64,000 bases of DNA from Sporomusaceae bacterium UBA7701 (GCA_002482545.1 DLGF01000012.1:203214-267213); one strand, 5' to 3'. Shown: positions 7,827 to 17,083, counted from the stretch's first letter. Numbers and translations are program-made. Notes: generated by a model from the sequence alone, not told the origin.

Positions 7827-8351
7827 CTAATTCCGCAGCACGGTAACGAATCCGTCGAGAATCTGGTGACTTATTTTGAAGCCTTTGTCCAGATAGAATT
7901 TTAGCCCGTTGTCATTTCCGTTGGATACGAAGATAAACCGGTCGTCGACAGATTTAAACGAGTTCAGCCACTCCATAGACCTTTCGAACAAGACGGTTCC
8001 TATGCCCCTGTTGCGGTAACCTTCTTGGATATAAAACTGGGAAAGACAGCCTACGTCCTCCTTTTCTACCGAATCAAGATCGAAAAAAATGGCAAATTGA
8101 TTGGCATACGCCACTTTTGGCGAAATATTGCTGTATACATAACCGACAATTTCCTGATCAGCTCTGGCTACCAGGAAATAGTTGGCTTTGGCGCTTTGGA
8201 CCGACGGAATCATTCTCGTTTCAAAGCACATGCCGTCAAACAATTCCGGGCGGATACGGGCCAGCGCTTTCTGGTAAGCCATTAGCTCATTGCATAAATC
8301 CTTAAGGCAGGTAATATCCTCTTCCCCAATAACTTCATACCGGATATTCAT
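7827..8351 (-). CDS. GNAT-family N-acetyltransferase
   Basis: A 174-residue acetyltransferase fold. The acetyl-CoA motif A reads FYIQEGYRNRGIGTVLFERSMEW (about residues 106-128) and motif B reads VSNGNDNGLKFYLDKGFK. It transfers an acetyl group from acetyl-CoA to an unknown amine. GGAAAGGAAGC precedes the ATG. It is divergent from the HxlR-GNAT pair and has no other partner; the substrate cannot be told from sequence. Confidence 0.8.
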   Translation of the reverse strand: MNIRYEVIGEEDITCLKDLCNELMAYQKALARIRPELFDGMCFETRMIPSVQSAKANYFLVARADQEIVGYVYSNISPKVAYANQFAIFFDLDSVEKEDVGCLSQFYIQEGYRNRGIGTVLFERSMEWLNSFKSVDDRFIFVSNGNDNGLKFYLDKGFKISHQILDGFVTVLRN

Positions 8352-8483
8352 ATTCAGCTTCCTTTCCCAATGAATTGAAATAACCGATCGGGATTCGCTA
8401 TCATTCTATCAGTTGCGCCGGTTATGGCAAGTATGCAGGTTTTTCTGCCTAAGGAAGCAAAAACTGAGTATTGGAGTGGGTTT

Positions 8484-8918
8484 ATGACTGATCAGGCCCT
8501 CTACAAGAACAGCTTTGACGGCTGTCCCTTGACCTTTGCTTTAACCCTCATCGGCGGCAAGTGGCGGTTGCCGATTATCTGGGCATTGCACAAAAACGGG
8601 CCGCTGCGTTATAACGAATTAAAAAGGCGGATTGACGGAATCACCCACATGATGCTGACTCAGTCGCTAAAGGAATTGGAACTCTATGGCCTTATCCGCC
8701 GGCGGCAGTTTATGGAGGTGCCGCCCCGGGTGGAATATTCGCTGACGGCCAACGGGGAAAATCTCATTCCGGCGCTTAAAGCGCTGGCTGATTGGGGCAA
8801 ACAGATGAAGACCGCGATACCGCAGGATAATAACTTGGCGCCGGAGCCCGGGGAAATAGCCGGCGAGCCGTTGGACCGGACGCAGGCGGACGGGTTCTGC
8901 GATCATGGAAAGGAATGA
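8484..8918 (+). CDS. HxlR-family winged-helix regulator
   Basis: A 144-residue MarR-like/HxlR transcription factor. The diagnostic CPLTFALTLIGGKWRLPIIW lies near residue 13, followed by GPLRYNELKRRIDGITHMML and LKELELYGLIRR for the winged helix. The frame opens at 8424, but GGAG (8473-8476) points to the ATG at 8484, and the family usually begins shortly before this Cys. Many HxlR proteins respond to thiols, aldehydes or quinones through that Cys. It stands 13 bases before a GNAT gene and probably forms one transcript with it. Confidence 0.85.
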   Translation: MTDQALYKNSFDGCPLTFALTLIGGKWRLPIIWALHKNGPLRYNELKRRIDGITHMMLTQSLKELELYGLIRRRQFMEVPPRVEYSLTANGENLIPALKALADWGKQMKTAIPQDNNLAPEPGEIAGEPLDRTQADGFCDHGKE

Positions 8919-8931
8919 GGAGGATACTGTT

Positions 8932-9423
8932 ATGCCCAAGGTAACGATTCGCGAAGTCCGGCCCGGTGATCTGGACCGGGTGGCGGAAATAGAGGCGGCG
9001 TGTTTTCCGGCGGCGGAGGCGGCCCCGCGCGAAGCGATCCGGCAGAGGATCGCGGCTTTTCCGGAGTCCTTTCTGGTGGCGGAAACCGACGGAAAAATGA
9101 TTGGGTTCATCAACGGCTGCGTCACCGACAGCCCGGTAATTTATGACGAGCTCTTCCACGATACCGGCCTCCATCTGCCCGCCGGCGAGAATCAGACGGT
9201 TTTCGGCCTGGATGTAATTCCGGAATACCGCCGGCAAGGAATCGCCGCCCGGTTGATGAACCAGTTCATCCAAAACGCCAGGGCCGGCGGCAGAAAAAGA
9301 GTCCTGCTGACCTGCAAAGACCGGCTGGTCCCTTACTATGAGGCTTTTGGCTATGTCAATAACGGCCTTTCCGGTTCAACCCACGGCGGAGCGCAATGGT
9401 TCGACATGACGCTGGCGCTTTGA
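8932..9423 (+). CDS. GNAT-family N-acetyltransferase
   Basis: A 163-residue acetyltransferase. Motif A is VFGLDVIPEYRRQGIAARLMNQFI, and the C-terminal part contains LTCKDRLVPYYEAFGYVN, which resembles aralkylamine N-acetyltransferase-like members. The start is the ATG at 8932, preceded by GAGGAGG; the upstream ATG at 8905 lies inside the HxlR gene. Co-transcription with that regulator is likely. The amine substrate is unknown. Confidence 0.8.
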   Translation: MPKVTIREVRPGDLDRVAEIEAACFPAAEAAPREAIRQRIAAFPESFLVAETDGKMIGFINGCVTDSPVIYDELFHDTGLHLPAGENQTVFGLDVIPEYRRQGIAARLMNQFIQNARAGGRKRVLLTCKDRLVPYYEAFGYVNNGLSGSTHGGAQWFDMTLAL

Positions 9424-9472
9424 CGGGTTTCCGGGCGGGTTTGTAAAAAACCAGTATAGCCTAATGTGCTCC

Positions 9473-9515
9473 AAAGGCGCCTATTCCGGCGGACATCCGG
9501 AATAGGCGCCTTTTC
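9473..9515. terminator. Bidirectional terminator
   Basis: AAGGCGCCTATTCCGG pairs with CCGGAATAGGCGCCTT, followed by TTC-rich sequence. It ends the GNAT gene (+) and the trp-aroF operon (-). A direct repeat of about 17 bases (GTTTTTAGCCGGCGGCG, 9525 and 9569) spans the aroF stop. Confidence 0.75.
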
Positions 9516-9572
9516 TCTTCCCCGTGTTTTTAGCCGGCGGCGCGGATGTTCTATAACAGCCTGTGCCTGTTT

Positions 9573-10574
9573 TTAGCCGGCGGCGATAATTTTCCCTACG
9601 GAAGACATCAAGCGGCCAAACCTTTCCGGCTTCAGGGACTGGGGGCCGTCGCAAAGCGCCTGGTCCGGGTCAGGATGCACTTCGATCATCAGCCCGTCGG
9701 CGCCGGCGGCGATCGCCGCTTTGGCCAGGGGCTCGACCAGCGACCATTTGCCGCAGGCGTGGCTGGGATCGGCGATAACGGGCAGATGGCTCAGTTCCTT
9801 TATGGCCGGGATGACGCTAAGATCCAGCGTGCTTCTGGTATAGGTCTCAAAGGTGCGTATTCCCCGCTCGCAGAGAATGACGCTGGGATTGCCGCCGGCC
9901 ATAATATATTCGGCGGCCAGCAGAAATTCCTCCAGCGTTGCGCTCAAGCCCCGCTTCAGCAAAATGGGCTTGGCGCTTTTTCCCGCTCTTTGGAGCAGGG
10001 GAAAATTCTGCATGTTTCTGGCGCCGATTTGAATGACGTCGGCGCTGTCTTCCACGGCGGCGAAAGCATCAACGCTTGTTACTTCGGTCACAAAAGGCAG
10101 GCCCGTAACCTCCCGGGCCTTCTCCAGCAGTTTAAGGCCCTGTTCCCCCAGGCCCTGGAAGCTGTAGGGGGACGTACGCGGTTTGTAGGCTCCCCCCCTC
10201 AGCATAGCCGCGCCGTAGCTTTTGACGAGGCAGGCGGTGCGGACCATTTGCTCCTCATTTTCGACCGAGCAGGGACCGGCAATGACCGCGATGTTGCCGC
10301 CGCCGATTTTGCAGTTGCCGGACGACACCACCGTGTCGTCCGGGCGGAAGGCGCGGCTGGTCAATTGATAGGGCTGCTGAACCTGGACGATTCTTTCGAC
10401 GCAGCGAAGTGACCGGACGGACGCCAGGTCAGACCCGGCGACGTCCCCCGCCACGGCAAAAACACTTTGCCGCGCCCCTTCAATCCAGGTAACGCCCGGC
10501 GCCATCTGCTCCAGCCGCCGGTGCGCCTCAGCCACTTCCCCCCGGGAAGCGCCGGTGCCCATAACCACTAGCAT
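9573..10574 (-). CDS. aroF: 3-deoxy-7-phosphoheptulonate synthase (DAHP synthase, type I-beta)
   Basis: A 333-residue enzyme that condenses phosphoenolpyruvate and erythrose 4-phosphate to DAHP, the first step of the shikimate pathway. Residues 1-70 form the ferredoxin-like regulatory domain (begins MLVVMGTGAS) of the AroF/Thermotoga type. The barrel then shows AGPCSVENEEQM, GGAYKPRTSPYSFQGLG, KRGLSATLEEFLLAAEYI and DPSHACGKW, with the metal and substrate residues intact. It is the last gene of the trp operon and overlaps trpG by seven bases, with GGAGGAAAG before its ATG. Placement behind a Trp T-box suggests that entry into the aromatic pathway rises when tRNA-Trp is uncharged. Confidence 0.93.
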   Translation of the reverse strand: MLVVMGTGASRGEVAEAHRRLEQMAPGVTWIEGARQSVFAVAGDVAGSDLASVRSLRCVERIVQVQQPYQLTSRAFRPDDTVVSSGNCKIGGGNIAVIAGPCSVENEEQMVRTACLVKSYGAAMLRGGAYKPRTSPYSFQGLGEQGLKLLEKAREVTGLPFVTEVTSVDAFAAVEDSADVIQIGARNMQNFPLLQRAGKSAKPILLKRGLSATLEEFLLAAEYIMAGGNPSVILCERGIRTFETYTRSTLDLSVIPAIKELSHLPVIADPSHACGKWSLVEPLAKAAIAAGADGLMIEVHPDPDQALCDGPQSLKPERFGRLMSSVGKIIAAG

Positions 10575-11218
10575 AAGCTTTCCTCCGTCCGTGTCCCCGC
10601 CTTACCGGGGGTTGTCACGCCAACGGTTTGCGGTATTTTGCAGCCCTGTCCGTTTATGGCTGCGACAAAATTGCCCAGTATCCGCTTTCCATCCGGCGTC
10701 AAGATCGACTCCGGATGGAACTGCAGCCCCTCTACCGCGTAGTCGCGGTGGCTGAGCCCCATAATCACCCCGTCAGGCGTGGTCGCGGTAATCTCCAGGC
10801 AAGCGGGAAGGCGGGTCCGGTCCACGATCAGTGAATGATACCGCCCTGCGGAAAAAGGATCGCTCACCTTTTGAAAGAGCCCCGTTCCCCGGTGGCTGAC
10901 GAGCGATACCTTGCCGTGAACAGGTTCGGGCGCCCGGATTACCCGGCCGCCGAAAACCTCGCCGATAACCTGATGCCCCAGGCATATGCCCAGAATGGGA
11001 ATCTGTCCGGCAAACCGGCGCACCGCCGCTTTGCTGATGCCGGCGTCGTCCGGCGTTCCCGGCCCCGGCGAAATAACCATCGCCTTAGGGCGCATCGCCG
11101 CGATTTCTTCCAGGGTCACCTGATCGTTGCGGAGGATGCGCACGTTTTCCCCCATGCCCGCCAGCGCCTGGAAAACGTTATAAGTAAAAGAATCGTAGTT
11201 GTCCAGCAGCAGGATCAT
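10568..11218 (-). CDS. trpG: Anthranilate synthase component II (glutamine amidotransferase)
   Basis: A 216-residue class I glutamine amidotransferase that supplies ammonia to TrpE. The catalytic triad is visible: Cys in LGICLGHQVIGEVFGG, and His-Glu in QFHPESIL. It begins with the family's typical ILLLDNYDSFTYN. It starts two bases after the trpE stop and overlaps aroF at its end. About 25 C-terminal residues extend past the usual end, rich in Thr/Gly. The same protein can serve 4-amino-4-deoxychorismate synthesis in some Firmicutes; the context here favours tryptophan. Confidence 0.93.
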   Translation of the reverse strand: MILLLDNYDSFTYNVFQALAGMGENVRILRNDQVTLEEIAAMRPKAMVISPGPGTPDDAGISKAAVRRFAGQIPILGICLGHQVIGEVFGGRVIRAPEPVHGKVSLVSHRGTGLFQKVSDPFSAGRYHSLIVDRTRLPACLEITATTPDGVIMGLSHRDYAVEGLQFHPESILTPDGKRILGNFVAAINGQGCKIPQTVGVTTPGKAGTRTEESLC

Positions 11219-11220
11219 CT

Positions 11221-12699
11221 CTACACCCCTTCCAGCACGGCGAACAGCGCCGCCGCCTTGTCAATGACTTCCCGGTACTCCTTCGCCGGCACCGAATCAG
11301 CCACAATGCCGGCTCCGGCCTGAACCGCAAGCCGGCCGTCCTCCACCGCGATCGTCCGGATGGTTATGCAGGTATCCATGTTGCCCCTGAAATCCAGATA
11401 GCCGACAGCGCCCGCATAGCTGCCCCGGCTGCCCCCCTCCAGCTCCTGGATGATCTCCATCGCCCGCACCTTGGGCGCTCCGCTGACCGTTCCGGCCGGG
11501 AAGCAGGCCGCCAGCGCGTCGACGGCGCCGAGCCCGGGGGCCATCTTGCCCGCTACTTCGGAAACCAGGTGCATCACATGGGAAAAGGCTTCCGCCTCCA
11601 TGTAGCGCGTGACCTCGACCGTCCCCGGCAGACTGATCCGCCCTAAATCATTGCGCCCCAGATCGACCAGCATGGCATGCTCCGCCCGTTCCTTCTCATC
11701 CGCCAGCAGTTCTGCCGCGAGTCTTTCATCAGCGGCTTTGTCCTTCCCCCGCGGGCGGGTTCCGGCGATCGGGCAGGTGAATACCCGGCCGCCGTCGATT
11801 TTGACCAGCATCTCGGGCGATGCGCCGATCAGTTGGCGTTCTCCGAAATTGAGAAAAAACATATAGGGCGACGGATTGACGCGACGCAGCCTGCGGTACA
11901 GCGAAAAGGGGGAGGTTCCGTCCGACAGGTTGGTCTCAAACCGCCGGGACAGGACTACCTGAAAAATATCCCCGGCGTCAATGTATTCCTTGGCCTTGGC
12001 AACCATTCGCACATATTCCGCTTCATCGGCGGCCGCAGCCAGGCCGGCCGGCCCGGCCCCGCAGCCCGCCGGCGCCTGGATCGGGGACAGCGGCTGCCTT
12101 ATCTTGCCGGCGATGTCCGCCAAGCGTCCGACCGCCGCTTCGTACCGGCGCGCCGGGTCTGCGCCGGGTTCGGCCGGCACCAGCTCGATCAGGGTGGTGG
12201 AATGGGTCAGATGGTCCATGACGACAATCGTTTGGCAGAACAGCAGCTCCGCCAGCAGCAGGTCTTCGGGCAGGGGCTTCCCCCGGACCCGCTCCCAGGT
12301 GGCGACAGCGTCATAACTGAAATAGCCGACTCCGCCGCCGGCGAACGGCGGCATAACCGGCAAAGCGGGACAGGTGAAGCGGCCCATGAAGGCCTTGAGG
12401 GCAGCCAGCGGCGGCTCTTCCAGGGTGGCCGTCCCGTTCTCCAGGGTCACCACTGTTTGGTTTGCTCGGGCGGTCAAGCGGGCAAAGGGCCGCACCCCTA
12501 TAAAAGAGTACCGTCCGAAAGACTTGTTGCTTGCGGCGCTTTCCAGCAGAAATCCCGCTTCTTCTCCCGCCAGCTTGTAGTACAGCGAAACCGGCGTCTC
12601 CAGATCGGTGTCCAGCACGGTATATACGGGGACAAGGGTGTATTCGCCCGCCAGTCGGCAAAAATCGGCTTTGGCCGGGAAACTTTCCATCCCGCTCAC
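11221..12699 (-). CDS. trpE: Anthranilate synthase component I
   Basis: A 492-residue chorismate-utilising enzyme that makes anthranilate with TrpG. The N-terminal LLESA (about residue 52), the tryptophan feedback motif, is intact. The C-terminal chorismate-binding half carries DIFQVVLSRRF, PYMFFLNFG, CPIAGTRPRGKD, LVDLGRNDLGRI and FPAGTVSGAPKVRAMEII. The ATG overlaps the trpA stop by four bases. Its place after trpA, not at the head of the operon, is unusual for Firmicutes, where trpE normally comes first. Confidence 0.95.
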   Translation of the reverse strand: MSGMESFPAKADFCRLAGEYTLVPVYTVLDTDLETPVSLYYKLAGEEAGFLLESAASNKSFGRYSFIGVRPFARLTARANQTVVTLENGTATLEEPPLAALKAFMGRFTCPALPVMPPFAGGGVGYFSYDAVATWERVRGKPLPEDLLLAELLFCQTIVVMDHLTHSTTLIELVPAEPGADPARRYEAAVGRLADIAGKIRQPLSPIQAPAGCGAGPAGLAAAADEAEYVRMVAKAKEYIDAGDIFQVVLSRRFETNLSDGTSPFSLYRRLRRVNPSPYMFFLNFGERQLIGASPEMLVKIDGGRVFTCPIAGTRPRGKDKAADERLAAELLADEKERAEHAMLVDLGRNDLGRISLPGTVEVTRYMEAEAFSHVMHLVSEVAGKMAPGLGAVDALAACFPAGTVSGAPKVRAMEIIQELEGGSRGSYAGAVGYLDFRGNMDTCITIRTIAVEDGRLAVQAGAGIVADSVPAKEYREVIDKAAALFAVLEGV

Positions 12700-13481
12700 G
12701 CCCCCTCGTCCAGGCCCCGGCGTATTTCCGCGACGAGCCGGCTCATCCCGTCCAGGCCCTCGGTCATCAGTTTATCCATAACCGCGCTGCCGACAATGAC
12801 CGCGTCGGCGTATTGAGCCGCCGCCTGCGCCGCCCGCGCATCGCCGATGCCGAAGCCGAGGGCCAGCGGCACCGGTGTGTGCCGGCGGGCGCTGTCCAGC
12901 AGCCGGCCGATTTCGCGGTAGTCGACTTCGCGGACCCCGGTGACCCCGGTGTTTGAAATGCAATAAATGAAGCCCGAGGCGAGCCGGCAATTGGCCGCGA
13001 TCCGTTCCGGCGCGGTCGTCGGGGCGATGAACTGAATGACGTCGATTCCGGCCTGGCGGTAACCCTCGAGGATATCGGCCTCTTCGGCCGGCAGGTCCGG
13101 GACAATGACCCCGTCCATTCCGGCGGCGCCGAAATCCCTGGCGAAGCCGGCCACGCCGTACTGCAATATCGTGTTGACATAGGTCATGGCCAGGACGGGG
13201 ATGTCGGTTTCCCGGCGGATCAGGCCGACCAGCTCCAGTACCTTCCGGCTGGTGGCCCCGGCTTGGAGCGCCAGCACGGCCGCCTTCTGAATCACCGGTC
13301 CGTCGGCCATCGGATCGGAAAAGGGGATGCCCAGTTCGATGATGTCGGCCCCCATGGCTTCCGCCGCCCGGACGGCCCGAAGGGTTGTCGCGAAATCAGG
13401 GCACCCGGCCGTTATATAAACGATCAGGCCCTTGCGGTTTTCTTCCTTCAACCGGGAAAATCGGCTGGTTAAGCGTGACAT
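12696..13481 (-). CDS. trpA: Tryptophan synthase alpha chain
   Basis: A 261-residue TIM-barrel enzyme that cleaves indole-3-glycerol phosphate and channels indole to TrpB. The catalytic Glu is in ELGIPFSDPMADGPVIQ and the Asp in GVIVPDLPAEEAD; the phosphate loop reads GFGIGDARAA. The frame opens 21 codons earlier, but GGAGGG before the ATG at 13481 fixes the start, which overlaps the trpB end by 13 bases. Confidence 0.95.
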   Translation of the reverse strand: MSRLTSRFSRLKEENRKGLIVYITAGCPDFATTLRAVRAAEAMGADIIELGIPFSDPMADGPVIQKAAVLALQAGATSRKVLELVGLIRRETDIPVLAMTYVNTILQYGVAGFARDFGAAGMDGVIVPDLPAEEADILEGYRQAGIDVIQFIAPTTAPERIAANCRLASGFIYCISNTGVTGVREVDYREIGRLLDSARRHTPVPLALGFGIGDARAAQAAAQYADAVIVGSAVMDKLMTEGLDGMSRLVAEIRRGLDEGA

Positions 13482-14662
13482 TGCAATCCCTCCATTATGC
13501 CGGATACCATTTGCACATCCTTGTCGCCGCGTCCCGACAAACAAACGACGATTACGTCGTCCGCCTTGGTGCCGGGCATCAGCTCCTCCAGATAAGCCAG
13601 CGCATGGGCGCTCTCGAGAGCCGGAATGATGCCTTCGGTCCGGGCCAGCCGCCGGAAGGCGGCCAGGGCTTCGTCATCGGTCACGGCGGTATAGGTAACA
13701 ATCCCTTTATCTTTGAAAAACGAGTGTTCAGGCCCCACGCCGGGGTAATCCAGCCCCGCGGAGACCGAATAGGGCGGCGTGACCTGCCCGTCGTCGTCCT
13801 GAAGCAGATAACTGTAGGCGCCGTGCAGCACCCCCGGCCTGCCATGGGTCAGCGTCGCGGCATGCTCCGGGGTATCCAGCCCTTTACCGGCCGCCTCCAC
13901 GCCGATCATCTTCACCCCCGGCTGATCGCGGAACGGATGGAATATCCCCATGGCGTTGCTTCCGCCGCCTACGCAGGCGACGATATAGTCGGGCCGGCAG
14001 CCGCACAGCTCCTGTAGCTGGCGGCGGACTTCGCCGCCAATGACCGATTGGAAGTCCCGGACAATCATCGGATAGGGATGGGGCCCGACCACCGAACCGA
14101 TGATATAGTGCGTATCGCGGATATGGGTCACCCAGTCCCGGATCGCCTCGCTGGTCGCATCCTTCAGCGTGCCGCAGCCGCTGGTGACCGGGACCACTTC
14201 CGCGCCCAGCAGCTTCATGCGGAAAACATTCAGCGCCTGGCGCTCCACGTCTTCCCTCCCCATATAGACGACGCACGGAAACCCGAACAAGGCCGCCACC
14301 GTCGCGCTGGCCACCCCGTGCTGCCCGGCGCCGGTTTCCGCGACAATCCTCGTTTTCCCCATATGTTTGGCCAGCAGGATCTGCCCGATGGCATTATTGA
14401 TCTTGTGGGCCCCGGTATGAAGCAGGTCTTCCCGTTTCAAAAAGATTTTGCCGCGGCCGTAAAACCGGGTGAGATTGGCGGCATAATACAACCGGCTCGG
14501 GCGGCCGACGTATTCTGTCATGTACCTGGCCAACTCCTGCTGAAAGGCGGCGGTTTCCCGCAGCCGCAAATATTCGGTTTCCAGTTCCATTAACGACGGC
14601 ATGACCGTTTCCGGTACAAACTGCCCGCCATATTGACCAAAACGCCCTTTTTTCATCGACAT
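13469..14662 (-). CDS. trpB: Tryptophan synthase beta chain
   Basis: A 397-residue PLP enzyme that joins indole and serine. It begins KKGRFGQYGGQFVPET, has the PLP lysine in HTGAHKINNAIGQ, the glycine-rich phosphate loop GGGSNAMGIF, and ends in VCLSGRGDKDV. A longer open frame reaches 14845, but GGAGGAAGG stands before the ATG at 14662, and that start gives the family length. It overlaps trpC by ten bases. This is the canonical TrpB1 form that partners TrpA. Confidence 0.95.
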   Translation of the reverse strand: MSMKKGRFGQYGGQFVPETVMPSLMELETEYLRLRETAAFQQELARYMTEYVGRPSRLYYAANLTRFYGRGKIFLKREDLLHTGAHKINNAIGQILLAKHMGKTRIVAETGAGQHGVASATVAALFGFPCVVYMGREDVERQALNVFRMKLLGAEVVPVTSGCGTLKDATSEAIRDWVTHIRDTHYIIGSVVGPHPYPMIVRDFQSVIGGEVRRQLQELCGCRPDYIVACVGGGSNAMGIFHPFRDQPGVKMIGVEAAGKGLDTPEHAATLTHGRPGVLHGAYSYLLQDDDGQVTPPYSVSAGLDYPGVGPEHSFFKDKGIVTYTAVTDDEALAAFRRLARTEGIIPALESAHALAYLEELMPGTKADDVIVVCLSGRGDKDVQMVSGIMEGLQCHA

Positions 14663-15447
14663 ATCCCTTCCTCCTGTTCTAAATGCTTCAGCAAGGCAAG
14701 CTCCCGGGTTTTTGCGGCAATGTCGCCGGCGGTGACCAGATGTTCGCCCACCAGGATGCCCCGCGCGCCCGCGGCCTTCAACCGCAAGGCGTCCGCCCGG
14801 CCGCGGATGCCGCTCTCGCTGATCACCAGGCGGCCTGATCCGCAATGCGGCAAAAGCTCCAGCGAGACCTTCACGGCGGTTGAAAAAGTCGCCAAATCGC
14901 GGTTGTTGATCCCGATCAACCTGGCCGGCGTCGCCAGCACCCTCTGCAGTTCGCTTTCGCTATGAACCTCGACCAGGCAGTCCAGGCCGATTTGCTCAGC
15001 CTCCGCCAAAAACTCCTGCAGCTCGGAATCCGTCAGAATGGCGGCAATCAGCAGCACGGCGTCGGCGCCGAAGGCCCGCGCCTCATAAATTTGATAGCTG
15101 TCCACGATAAAATCCTTGCGGAGTATCGGCAGGCCGGTCGCGGCCCGGACCGCCGGCAGGTCGTCGATCGACCCGTCGAAATGCCGGTCGGTGAGAACCG
15201 AAACGGCGGTCGCGCCGTTCTGGCCATAAATCCCGGCAAGCCGGGAAACCGAATGTCCGCCGCCAAGCCGTCCCTTGGACGGCGAGGCCAGCTTGCATTC
15301 CGCGATCAGCGCCCAGTCGGCCTCGCTGATCGCCTTGCTCAGGCGGAAGCTGCCGGAAACCCGTTCCTGCTTCAGGCGCGCCAGCGGCTGCTCCTGTTTG
15401 GCTCTGGCCACTTCCTGCCGTTTGCTCTCGACTATGCGTTTGAGCAT
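14653..15447 (-). CDS. trpC: Indole-3-glycerol-phosphate synthase
   Basis: A 264-residue TIM barrel that closes the indole ring of CdRP. Visible active-site segments are AECKLASPSKG, LRKDFIVDSYQI, LVEVHSESEL, IGINNRDLATF and VISESGI. It is a separate gene, not fused to trpF, and it follows trpF, the reverse of the more common trpC-trpF order. It overlaps trpF by 16 bases. Confidence 0.95.
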   Translation of the reverse strand: MLKRIVESKRQEVARAKQEQPLARLKQERVSGSFRLSKAISEADWALIAECKLASPSKGRLGGGHSVSRLAGIYGQNGATAVSVLTDRHFDGSIDDLPAVRAATGLPILRKDFIVDSYQIYEARAFGADAVLLIAAILTDSELQEFLAEAEQIGLDCLVEVHSESELQRVLATPARLIGINNRDLATFSTAVKVSLELLPHCGSGRLVISESGIRGRADALRLKAAGARGILVGEHLVTAGDIAAKTRELALLKHLEQEEGICR

Positions 15448-16064
15448 GTTATGCCACCTCCTGCCTGCCGGGCCTCGGCAATGAACCGGTAAATCTTCTC
15501 GCTGTCTTTGGCCCCGTCCGTTTCCACCCCGCCGGACACATCCACGCCTTGGGGCGTGAGGACGGCAATCGCCTCACCGACATTTTCCGGCGTAAGGCCG
15601 CCCGCCACAATCACCGGAGCGTTCAGTCCGCCGAGCCTCCCCCTGGCCGCCGCCCAGTCGAAGGTCTTTCCCGTACCGCCATACCGGCCCGGGACAAAGC
15701 TGTCCACCAGCAGCCAATCCACCGGGTACCGGGCTACCGCAGCCACATCCAGGACCTGGTCCATCCTTACCGCCTTGATGACCGGATACCCGACCTGACG
15801 GCAATATTCCGGAGACTCATCCCCGTGCAGCTGGACATAATCCAGCCGGCAACTGCGGGCGATGTCCCTCAGTTCCGCCAGCGGAGCGTTGACAAACACC
15901 CCGACTTTGGCGAGCCCTTTGGCGGCGGCGGCAAGCCGGCGCGCCGTTTCCGCCGTTACCCTGCGCCGGCTGTCCGCGAAGACCAGTCCCAAAAAATCCG
16001 CCCCGGCGTCCCTGGCGGCTTGCGCCGCGGACAAGGTGGCGATACCGCAGATCTTGACGATCAT
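15432..16064 (-). CDS. trpF: Phosphoribosylanthranilate isomerase
   Basis: A 210-residue TIM barrel that converts PRA to CdRP. It starts MIVKICGI (catalytic Cys), contains VQLHGDES, the catalytic Asp in LLVDSFVPG with the following GGTGKTFDW, GGLTPENV, and the phosphate-binding VDVSGGVET. The ATG overlaps the trpD stop by four bases. Confidence 0.95.
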   Translation of the reverse strand: MIVKICGIATLSAAQAARDAGADFLGLVFADSRRRVTAETARRLAAAAKGLAKVGVFVNAPLAELRDIARSCRLDYVQLHGDESPEYCRQVGYPVIKAVRMDQVLDVAAVARYPVDWLLVDSFVPGRYGGTGKTFDWAAARGRLGGLNAPVIVAGGLTPENVGEAIAVLTPQGVDVSGGVETDGAKDSEKIYRFIAEARQAGGGITCSNA

Positions 16065-17083
16065 GCCTCCCCCTCCCTTGCCGAAATGCTCCGCAATTCT
16101 TCCAGCTTGGCCAGCGCCGCTCCCTGATCAATGCTGGCCGCCGCCAGCGCCACCCCGTCGCGCAGCGTTGGGGCCTTTTCCGCCACCAGCAGGGCCGCCG
16201 CCGCGTTGATCAGCACGATGTCGCGCTTGGGCCCGCGTTTTCCCTCCAAAATTCCGGTGATGACCGCGGCGTTTTCGGCCGGCGACCCTCCGCGGTAATC
16301 CTCCAGGTCCGCCGGGGCGAACCCATATTCGCCGGGACTGATGACATAGGACTTGATCTCGCCGTTCACTACTTCGGCTACTTCCGTCGGCGCCGCGGTG
16401 GATATTTCATCCAGGCCGTCCAGGCTATGCACAACCATGGCGCGTTTGACCCCGAGCCCCGGCAGGGCGCCGGCAACCTTGCGGATAACCGAGCGGTCGT
16501 ATACGCCGATCAGTTGGCGACTGACACCGGCCGGATTGGTCAGCGGGCCCAGCAAATTGAATACCGTGCGGAAGCCCAGTTCCTGCCGCGGTTTCGCCAC
16601 CTGTTTCATGGCCTGGTGAAAAATAGGGGCGTAGAGAAAACCTATGCCGATTTCATTGATGGCTCTGGCGGTCGTCCCGGGCGGCACATCCACCTTGACG
16701 CCCAGCGCCGTTAATACATCGGAGCTGCCGCAGGAACTGGATACGCCCCGGTTGCCGTGCTTCGCCACCATCGCACCGGCGCCGGCCAGCACAAATGCAA
16801 CGGTTGTCGACACATTAAAGGTGCCCTTGAGATCGCCGCCGGTCCCGCAGGTGTCGATCAGGTCGGCCTTCCCGGGGGAAATGCGGCTGGAGCGGGCCCG
16901 CATGGCTTCAGCGAAGCCGGTTATTTCCCCATCGGTCTCTTCCTTGACCTTCAGGGCCGTCAGGAAGGCCCCGACCTGAGCGTCGCTGGCTTCGCCGGCC
17001 ATGATCAGCCGCATGGCCTCTCTCGCTTCCTCGCGGCTTAAATGCTGTCCGCCCACAACCCGGGCGAGAATCTCTTTAAACAT
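16061..17083 (-). CDS. trpD: Anthranilate phosphoribosyltransferase
   Basis: A 340-residue enzyme that joins anthranilate to PRPP. The PRPP-binding loop is DTCGTGGDLKGTFNVST, followed by KHGNRGVSSSCGSSDVLTALG and the hinge FNLLGPLTNPA. It is the first structural gene of the operon. GAAGGAGG stands before its ATG, and the proximal T-box terminator ends about 30 bases upstream, so it is the first gene exposed to tRNA-Trp control. Confidence 0.95.
   Translation of the reverse strand: MFKEILARVVGGQHLSREEAREAMRLIMAGEASDAQVGAFLTALKVKEETDGEITGFAEAMRARSSRISPGKADLIDTCGTGGDLKGTFNVSTTVAFVLAGAGAMVAKHGNRGVSSSCGSSDVLTALGVKVDVPPGTTARAINEIGIGFLYAPIFHQAMKQVAKPRQELGFRTVFNLLGPLTNPAGVSRQLIGVYDRSVIRKVAGALPGLGVKRAMVVHSLDGLDEISTAAPTEVAEVVNGEIKSYVISPGEYGFAPADLEDYRGGSPAENAAVITGILEGKRGPKRDIVLINAAAALLVAEKAPTLRDGVALAAASIDQGAALAKLEELRSISAREGEA

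Noticed and set aside
11677..12816. Long plus-strand frames across the trp genes
   Set aside because: The G+C-rich trp genes leave long antisense frames open; all show Arg/Gly/Pro/Ala bias and no motif, whereas the minus-strand products are complete enzymes.
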